This document shows positions 58,401-64,000 of a stretch of 64,000 nucleotides of DNA, piece after piece. Source of the stretch: Micrasema longulum (Eukaryota > Arthropoda > Insecta > Trichoptera > Brachycentridae); NCBI GenBank assembly GCA_022494885.1, contig JAGVSM010000220.1:43479-107478 (forward strand), in the 5' to 3' direction. Every line of letters starts with the position of its first letter. Positions within the stretch are counted from its first letter, which is position 1. Made by a program: the position numbers and the translations under genes. The notes under the pieces are model-generated. The model made no database searches. It saw only the letters and a list, made by a program, of their open reading frames with translations, and had not been told where the DNA came from.

Positions 58401-61400
58401 GTCATAATTTTAAAAAATCAGATTTATATAGTAAATTATGAAAAATATTTCTATGTGTTTAAAAATAGGCATAATTCTACCTTTACGATTTGAATACATA
58501 ATGTCTGACACTCTTAAATTAGCACTTAAAGTGGCCATTTTCAAACAGTGTCATATTTCAACTATTTTCTTCATGAAAATTGAGATTTTCTTTGAAAAAT
58601 GTAATATAATTTTTTAGGACAAATCTAAATTATATGACACATCGGCATTTCTTTAAAGGGTGAAAAATGCACTGAACTTGCAATGCAATATGATTTTGAG
58701 TTTGTGGATCTCCTAGAAATTCTGTTTTTTTTTCTGACTTTATTTTATCGGACGTGCGATATAATTAATGTTTGGTCACAATCTTCAAAATACATGAAAC
58801 CATTTATTACAAATTCGTGAACCAAATGGATTGATGAATGTATCAGGCCAAATACATGGGTAAAAATTTGTTTTTATTTGTAAGATTTTATAGGATAAAT
58901 GTTAAAAGTAAAGTTTTAGGGCTCATTTAAAAATAATGTAGAATGTTTCCCTTGGGGATATTGTCTCACCGACAACTTTCTGCACGGAAAGCGTGGTCTC
59001 CCTGTACAGGTAGGCTCTGCGGTTGACGAGCGCCACGAGCGCCGGCAGGCCCGGTAGGCCAAGCTGGCGCGCCAGGAGGGGCTCGTGCGCGGCGTGCACC
59101 GTGGCGAGCACGACGCCGCGCGGCCGCAGCGCGTCCAGCAGCCGCCGCCACGCGGGAGCCGCGCGGGCGCACTCCATGCACCAGTCTGAGTAGAACAGCA
59201 CCAGCACTACCGAACGGCTGCTCTTCTCCACCAGCTTATGTTCAAAGTGCCTGGAAATGTGATGAGGAAGTTCAGTGGTTTTTAAAAAAATATAATAATA
59301 TATGAAAATATAAAAAAATTGTATCGTTTTGTCATCGGTTTGATTAAAAGTTTTGTAATTTTGAAAATCCCCACCAGAACTTAAAATTTTTACCGCCTGC
59401 GTTGTCATGAGTTCTGGTCAAGGAGTTATCAAAACACACATCTGAACGGAGAAACATAACTGACAAGGGGCAAAGAAAACATGGGTTTAATTGACGATTA
59501 TTATATGAACCGCTGATGTGCAGGCATTCTACGACATCGAATGGGATTAGTTTGTTGGAACGACAAATAATTTGTTTTTGTTTCTGGCATTTGAAAGTTT
59601 AACTTCGTACAATTCAAACGTCAATAAAGTCAAAGCACCGTCAGTTAAAACATGCAAAAATTGGATAAAAAAATGTTTTTTTTACACGTGAACTGAAATC
59701 TTTGGGCCTTAACCAACAGCATAACTACCCACCTAGTTGTAACGGAGAGTTTATGGAACAAGGTAATATCTTGATCTTGAAAATGGAATCTTCCACCGAA
59801 CAGATTTTCAAACGGGTCAGTCCTGCAATGAGAGAAGTAAAGGCTTATTTCAAATGCAATCGATTATTTAAAATATAAAATTATATACTTAGTGCTTTCA
59901 GATATTAATCGTAATCAATGGAGATTTTTTAATCTTGCTACTCATTTTAATATAAAGTGTAAACCATAATCAAATGAAACTAATATTAATTTTATTCAAA
60001 CCTTGCAAAATTCTATGATCAAATTGCTACTACATCTTTATGTATACCGCCAGAGACACAATATTTCAATATCATTAATGTATGAATCTGTAAATAAATT
60101 ATCTGTTAGGGCTCTACTTTGGTACAAATTAATTTGTCAGCATACGTCGCACTCCGAGTATAAACTCAAGTTGGTACATGATTACAACACCAGGTTTACT
60201 AGTATGGAAGGGCTAGCTGTTCCTAGATACTGCAATAAATATGGCAAAAAGACACTGCAATACAGTATACCTAAAATATTTAATATGTTACCAAACAATA
60301 TTAAAAAATACTAAGTTAAATACAGGAGTGCGACGTTTGCTCAAATTATGGTTATTAGAAAAAAGTATTTTGTATTAATGATAGTTTTTAATTTTTCATA
60401 ATGTAATCTGTAATTGTTTTTCAAGTAAAATTATTGTTAATGTAGGTTAAGTGTAAATAATCGATGTAATTTATAAGAACCTGCTGACGAGTTGTATGTA
60501 TGCAACTCAGCAGGACTTTAATTTAAGACTATTTTGTAAATATTTTTGAAAAATAAATTTAAAAAAATAATTTAAAAAACAAATAAAATAAATATAACTT
60601 TGTTTTTAACGTTTCAAAGCACAAGCTTCTGTATCAAAGTATAATTTACTAATTGATCTTATTCTATTTTATTTTAACAGTGTTTAATGAATATTAAATC
60701 TAAGCATATGGAGTTAATAAGTCAAGTCAAGTTGTTTTATATTTATTTTATTATAATGAATAACCACCAAGTTAGTGCTTCGAATATAAATTTATACAGA
60801 ATGAAAACAAAGAAAAACTTATACACATGACTCAAAAAATATACAGGAAAAACAATAAATAAATTATGAATAAGTGAGATATAGAAGATAACTCTAGTAC
60901 AAAACAAAACAACACTCTTTAGGACACAACTTGAGTAAACCATAATTAAAAATGGCAACTGGTTTTTGGCAAATTGTTTTGTTAAAAGTGTTATATTTTT
61001 ATGTAAAACTGTGTTGGTTTTGTTAGTAAATAAATCCTAAGTAAACTAAATCCTTTTAAAATAAAAAAAAATAGCATCCCAGTTATGTCTGATATTTATG
61101 AAATTTCTCTGTCTGTTGAATTATTATTGAAACGGTTCTTCTAGTGAATTAAAAAGCTAGTGTTGTTGACCAAGTGATTTCCAGTTGTATTTTGGATCAA
61201 TGCATGTTACCTGAAGCGACCGTACTGGCTGTAATCGTGTCTCTCTTTGTACATAGTGCTATCTTCTGAAGTGATTCCGTGCAAGTCATATGCCTTTCTT
61301 CTCTCAGAATCTGACAACAGTTCATACGCCTGCTTTATCTCCACAAACTTGGTTTCTGCATTGGGATCCTCATTTTTATCAGGATGCCTGGAAAGTTGAG

Positions 61401-61803
61401 TTAAAAATGTGTTACTTCACTTGATGTTGACACCAGTCTCCGAGGGTAAGGATAATTAATTTCATTACACGCGTCGAAAACATTAAATTACTTTAGGCCA
61501 AACGCACGCTAAATTTTCATACATAATTTAATCCTCAACGACGGGAACGCGAACTTTACAATGGTGAATTGACATTTGACCACACCAGTATTTTTATTAA
61601 TAATAAAATCTGTTTACTCACCATTCTTTCGCTAGTGTCTTGTATGCCCGTCTAATATCTTGCAAGCTAGCTCGACGATTTATGCCTAAAATCTTATAAG
61701 GGTCATCTATATTTTGCAAATTCCCCAAAGAGCTTAACCATAATATAAAAATAAAATTCAAAGCCAGTCTCTGGGCGCTGAAACCACTCCATATCCATCT
61801 CAT
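46444..61803 (-). CDS. DNAJC16: DnaJ homolog subfamily C member 16 (ER J-protein with thioredoxin-like domain)
   Basis: ER-membrane J-domain protein (ERdj8 in mammals, linked to autophagosome formation) that stimulates Hsp70 through its HPD loop. Coding exons, 5' to 3': 61622-61803, 61211-61387, 59733-59822, 58970-59250, 58090-58270, 56981-57182, 54553-54766, 53847-54097, 52091-52263, 50918-51103, 50495-50596, 49915-50119, 46444-46689. All introns are GT-AG and phases are continuous: 2490 nt, 829 residues (vertebrate proteins are near 780). Residues 1-30: signal peptide ([12 protein letters not shown]). About 34-100: J domain ([23 protein letters not shown] at 62-64). About 150-245: thioredoxin-like fold with YSDWCMEC, where CMEC (174-177) replaces the usual CGHC. 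About 560-583: transmembrane helix ([20 protein letters not shown]). The C-terminal cytosolic part ends with [20 protein letters not shown], preceded by nine glycines and a serine/aspartate run. GC-rich exons 4, 7 and 8 contrast with AT-rich introns. Confidence 0.93.
46764..46930 (+). mobile_element. SINE S2 in DNAJC16 intron 12
   Basis: TTGGGTTGTGGTCCCATAGT, then CCCAGGTTCAAATCCCACTC (B-box-like), CAAGTTATTTACGAATTTTG and an A-rich end. It is antisense to the gene. Confidence 0.75.
46990..47260 (+). pseudogene. THAP zinc-finger first exon, broken
   Basis: ATG at 47173 opens [13 protein letters not shown] then a stop; after a frame change GVRFHG precedes a donor-like GGTAATTG. The Cys-x4-Cys ... 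FHG pattern is that of a THAP domain start. It is upstream of, and opposite in sense to, the degenerate transposon ORF at 47850-48890, and the two may or may not belong together. Confidence 0.4.
47850..48890 (-). pseudogene. Degenerate multi-copy insect transposon-type ORF in DNAJC16 intron 12
   Basis: Minus strand 48429-48887 encodes [20 protein letters not shown], a Cys-rich [38 protein letters not shown] and an [17 protein letters not shown] basic stretch. After a frameshift it continues with [16 protein letters not shown]. Further down, broken by several stops, come [20 protein letters not shown] (a Cys pair) and [11 protein letters not shown] recognise the style of a repeated, transposon-like protein family in insects but cannot name the superfamily with certainty. 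Clearly non-functional. 48891-49914 and 47261-47849 of the same intron hold nothing else recognisable. Confidence 0.45.
52379..52430 (-). ncRNA. Hammerhead-like motif, decayed, in DNAJC16 intron 8
   Basis: On the minus strand AGTCCTGAAGA is followed by TTCCTTCTTAGGC, AAAAGCGCTGGTTGGTCAAA, a close relative of the motif at 19434-19515 with GAAA changed to AAAA. The upstream stem-III partner is missing, so it is a truncated remnant. Confidence 0.35.
52995..53596 (-). mobile_element. Mariner transposon, 5' half, in DNAJC16 intron 8
   Basis: The minus strand begins with a mariner-type terminus TACGAGGTGTGTTCAGAAAA at about 53594. Then come the transposase start [15 protein letters not shown] (ATG near 53470), the helix-turn-helix region [12 protein letters not shown] and [30 protein letters not shown] and [20 protein letters not shown]. 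Frame breaks and a stop occur throughout. Sequence ends at MEVAQ near 53000, before the catalytic domain, so the element is 3'-truncated. Confidence 0.85.
54288..54355 (-). repeat. tRNA-like SINE head in DNAJC16 intron 7
   Basis: Minus strand: TGTATCATAGTGGTTGGCGT (A-box-like) and CCTGGGTTCGATTCGTAGGA (B-box-like) with tRNA spacing. No matching SINE body was identified, and it is not a convincing functional tRNA. Confidence 0.4.
54873..55235 (+). mobile_element. LINE-B 3' end in DNAJC16 intron 6
   Basis: Diverged LINE-B C-terminus: [16 protein letters not shown] and [10 protein letters not shown] around 55085-55185, matching the intact segment at 26345-26440, preceded by broken frames. Sense is opposite to the gene. 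Confidence 0.7.
55262..55850 (-). mobile_element. RTE-family LINE 3' end in DNAJC16 intron 6
   Basis: Minus-strand frame: [59 protein letters not shown] and [11 protein letters not shown], then a frameshift into the 3' end. The tail is GGCGTGATGG followed by (TTTG)n, read on the minus strand. It lacks the stop found at 25842, so that TGA arose in the other copy. Confidence 0.85.
56009..56470 (-). mobile_element. MITE family M1, copy 4, best-preserved ends, with a 64-bp insert
   Basis: Starts GAAGTTCAGCCCTAAGGGAA and ends ACACTGAACTTC, giving the 9-bp inverted terminus GAAGTTCAG. Internal blocks match copies 1-3. Bases 56192-56255 are an insertion absent from the others. Confidence 0.8.
56192..56255 (+). 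mobile_element. 64-bp mini-insert with 11-bp target duplication
   Basis: ATAAGAGAGTT flanks it at 56181-56191 and 56256-56266. The matching site near 44070 (CAATGATAAGAGAGCTGT) is uninterrupted. The insert reads ACAATATTTGAGTTTGTCCA to CTCCCTTGGGAG and is related to 10622-10680. Confidence 0.75.
56530..56830 (+). repeat. Dispersed repeat R, copy 2, in DNAJC16 intron 6
   Basis: Homologous to 11220-11560: AAACTCAAAAAGGCATCCAG, TTTTATCTGCCGTCTTCGGC and CAAATACCTATTCATCAAAA. Nature unknown. Confidence 0.5.
57600..57900. other. GC-richer unassigned block in DNAJC16 intron 5
   Basis: Positions 57655-57870 are GC-richer than the rest of the intron and open on the plus strand for 69 codons, but the product resembles nothing I know. 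It may be a fragment of an old transposable element. Confidence 0.2.
60000..60575 (+). mobile_element. LINE ORF2 C-terminal fragment in DNAJC16 intron 2
   Basis: Frame 60003-60314: [40 protein letters not shown], and [20 protein letters not shown] to a stop, the C-terminal HxYxTR...NxLP pattern of CR1-like LINEs. The 3' UTR carries CTGCTGACGAGTTGTATGTA/CTCAGCAGGAC and an A-rich tail near 60570. Antisense to the gene. Confidence 0.75.
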
Positions 61804-63100
61804 TTTTTAATTAATTCGTCGACGGATACATAAAAAACGAGGTAAAACTAAAAACTGTCTTTAAACTCAGGAAATATAATTAATATTTCAATATTCCCAA
61901 ATATTGATCATCGCTATGAAATTGTTCAAAGATCACAGAAATTGAGGAAGAAGGAGATTTCGATTCCCCACCAACTAGTCGCCAATCCGAAAATAGACAC
62001 AGATAAACCTCACAAACTTCAAAATACGGTAAATAATCTTCTTCTTTCTTTGTTTGCGTTATCTAAAACATAAGTGAAAATTCTTGATGGAAGTTCATTG
62101 TAAAACACGAGTGATACTTTAATCCACAAATTTGGAATATCCAGTGACCGATTTCATCGCTTTCGCGACATCATTCTTCTTTCTTGTTTGACTTAATTTT
62201 TTTCTTTATTGAGACCCCTCCCTAAAATATGATAAAATTTACCGAAATACAAGTTTAAATTTAACCCATATATTTACAAATAAAATTTACTCAGGTAAAT
62301 AAAATGATTGAAAATTGTAACGGAAACAACAAAACATATAAATATTTACAAAATCACGCAAAAAACTATACAATATAAATATAATAATAATTATCGTATT
62401 CAATGGTGGCTCTATTGTGTCCAATAAATGATGATAAAAATTAAAAGGTCAATTTTTTGTATGATTTATTTTAGTTTTAGCTTTCATTTGTTGCGCCGCG
62501 CCTTGTTACCGCTTTCGGATTTGACTAAAATAAAATCAAGGATAGTAATATGAAACAACAAAGTAGAAAAAAAAAAGTTTTTTCGATCGAGATATTTTGA
62601 TTTTTTTAAATGATTATGATTAATAGCCATTTATCACGGTTTTTGTCCGTATAGGCGACTCTATAAGTGGATGGCGTATTATTACTTTAAGAGAATACCC
62701 AAATAAACAAACGAGCCACGTGATATTCGACGGACAATTATTTGATTGGGTAATTATTGGCGCATAGTTTTAAGTATCCAAATTATTAATAATTCTTGCA
62801 CTCCCTTCATAAAACTTTTGAATGAAACATTTTCCATTAAATAATATGTAACAGAAGCAATAATTATGTCATTTAAAAAATAATGATAATTTTAATCAAA
62901 ATTGATGTTAAAAAAATTATTTAAAAAATGCTATAATGGAAATGGACTTCTGTAAGTGAAATTAATAGAAGTAAGCACAGTTTTTGCCATAATTCGTGTC
63001 TGCAATATGGTCATGAGGAATGAAAATATCCGACCTAAACCCCTCATATAATTTGCCAAACTCCCAGTGAAAGGGGTAATAAAAGCAGCAGAGTTTAATT
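61804..63100. other. Upstream region of DNAJC16 and unassigned DNA
   Basis: The promoter of DNAJC16 should lie in the first few hundred bases. No TATA or other defined element stands out. The rest is AT-rich with no recognisable gene or repeat. Confidence 0.35.
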
Positions 63101-63103
63101 CAA

Positions 63104-63595
63104 TTAAAATCGCGGTTTATGGATTTTTTTTTTAAAAGAGTGACTCAATCGTTTATTGACAAAAAAACATTGATTTTTGTATAAGCGAAACGGAAGGAAG
63201 GCCCACGGTCTTTTAAATGATTTTCGAGTATGTGGTGGGAGCACATTCATATAAGGTCCAGGTACTTCATCACGAATGCAAAGTTTCCTTGGATATTCCA
63301 CAGCAAAGTTGTGCAGTGACTTTTATGCGCATATAAGCCAAGATAGTTTGTATTTCCCCTGTGTGGAAAACGTAGCTAGTGTAATATCCGAAGTAGTGGA
63401 GTGATATGACATATTACTGAACTTAGAGATTCGAAAAATAAGTTTTACTGCGACATTTAATATTGACTGTAGGCGAGTCATTTTATACATTGGTAGACAC
63501 GGGTAGACCTCGAATCGAGTAAGTTCTAATTCTTTAAGTCTCACATAAATAATATTTTTATCTGTGTAGTTTATTCAGATCCCTAGAGGATTTCC
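63104..63595 (-). mobile_element. LINE-A internal/C-terminal fragment
   Basis: Minus strand: YKMTRLQSILNVAVKLIFRI and SKFSNMSYHSTTSD, TLATFSTQGKYKLSWLI, then after a frameshift EYPRKLCIRDEVPGPYMNVL, the diverged equivalent of EYLRELCIPDE in the copy at 10190. Several frame breaks. Confidence 0.7.
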
Positions 63596-63597
63596 TT

Positions 63598-63993
63598 TAA
63601 TGCGATCTCTTAGACGAATGTGTGGGAAATCAATGTATGACACGGTTACGAATGATGAAATCAGGCGAGAGTGTAAATCTGAGTCAAGTATAATTGATAA
63701 GATTAAGAAAGGGTCTCTGAGATGGTTTGGTTACGTAGAACGAATGGACGACGAAAGAATGGTAAAACAAGCATACGGCGAAAATAAACGGCAACTAGAG
63801 ACGAGGACGACCAAGGAAGACGTGGCATGATCAGATAAACCAAAATCTTAAGTCTGGTCATGTCAAAAGCAGACAGAACCGAAGGGCATGTATGACAAGA
63901 TGTATGAATGTGGAAGAGGCTACGATTGTATGCCAGGATAGACGTGTGTGGCGGTCCATTCTCTCTGCCAAAATGGCGTGATGGTAGTAGTAG
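63598..63993 (+). mobile_element. RTE-family LINE 3' end
   Basis: MRSLRRMCGKSMYDTVTNDE, IIDKIKKGSLRWFGYVERMD, then after a frameshift [20 protein letters not shown] sequence and WRSILSAKMA. It ends GGCGTGATGG plus (TAG)n at the window edge. 5'-truncated; abuts the LINE-A fragment. Confidence 0.85.
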
Positions 63994-64000
63994 TAGATAC

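Overview
The window is AT-rich nuclear DNA from an arthropod, most likely an insect. The order cannot be fixed from sequence alone. Evidence: spliced genes with short GT-AG introns, and fossils of RTE, CR1/jockey-like, mariner and P-element/THAP-like transposons, tRNA-derived SINEs and Penelope-type hammerhead motifs.

Three host genes can be supported, all in the right third. POP5 (RNase P/MRP subunit, minus strand, 2 exons, 41019-42240) and MIC10 (mitochondrial MICOS subunit, plus strand, 2 exons, 42674-43024) are divergently arranged, with 433 bp between their start codons. DNAJC16 (ER J-domain/thioredoxin-like membrane protein, minus strand, 13 coding exons, 46444-61803) reads through as 829 codons with every splice phase consistent. 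Its introns carry mariner, RTE, LINE, SINE and MITE insertions. The three have no obvious joint pathway (RNA processing, mitochondrial cristae, ER proteostasis).

From 1 to about 40500 I find no convincing host coding exon. The space is filled with 5'-truncated LINE reverse-transcriptase remnants, at least two tRNA-derived SINE families, several MITE or foldback families, two minisatellites (28-bp and about 37-bp units) and stretches with no recognisable content (notably 14200-16800 and 37650-39500). The right edge (61804-64000) holds the region upstream of DNAJC16, then a LINE fragment and an RTE 3' end.

The most interesting signals are not genes. There are hammerhead-ribozyme-like motifs with long stem III helices (6.0-6.3 kb, 39.5-39.7 kb, decayed copies at 19.4 and 52.4 kb). 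Several insertions can be dated relative to each other because a second copy of the target repeat in the same window shows the empty site: a 233-bp foldback at 44221-44453, a 64-bp mini-insert at 56192-56255, an RTE inside another LINE at 25493-26295, and a three-level nest at 31.7-33.2 kb.
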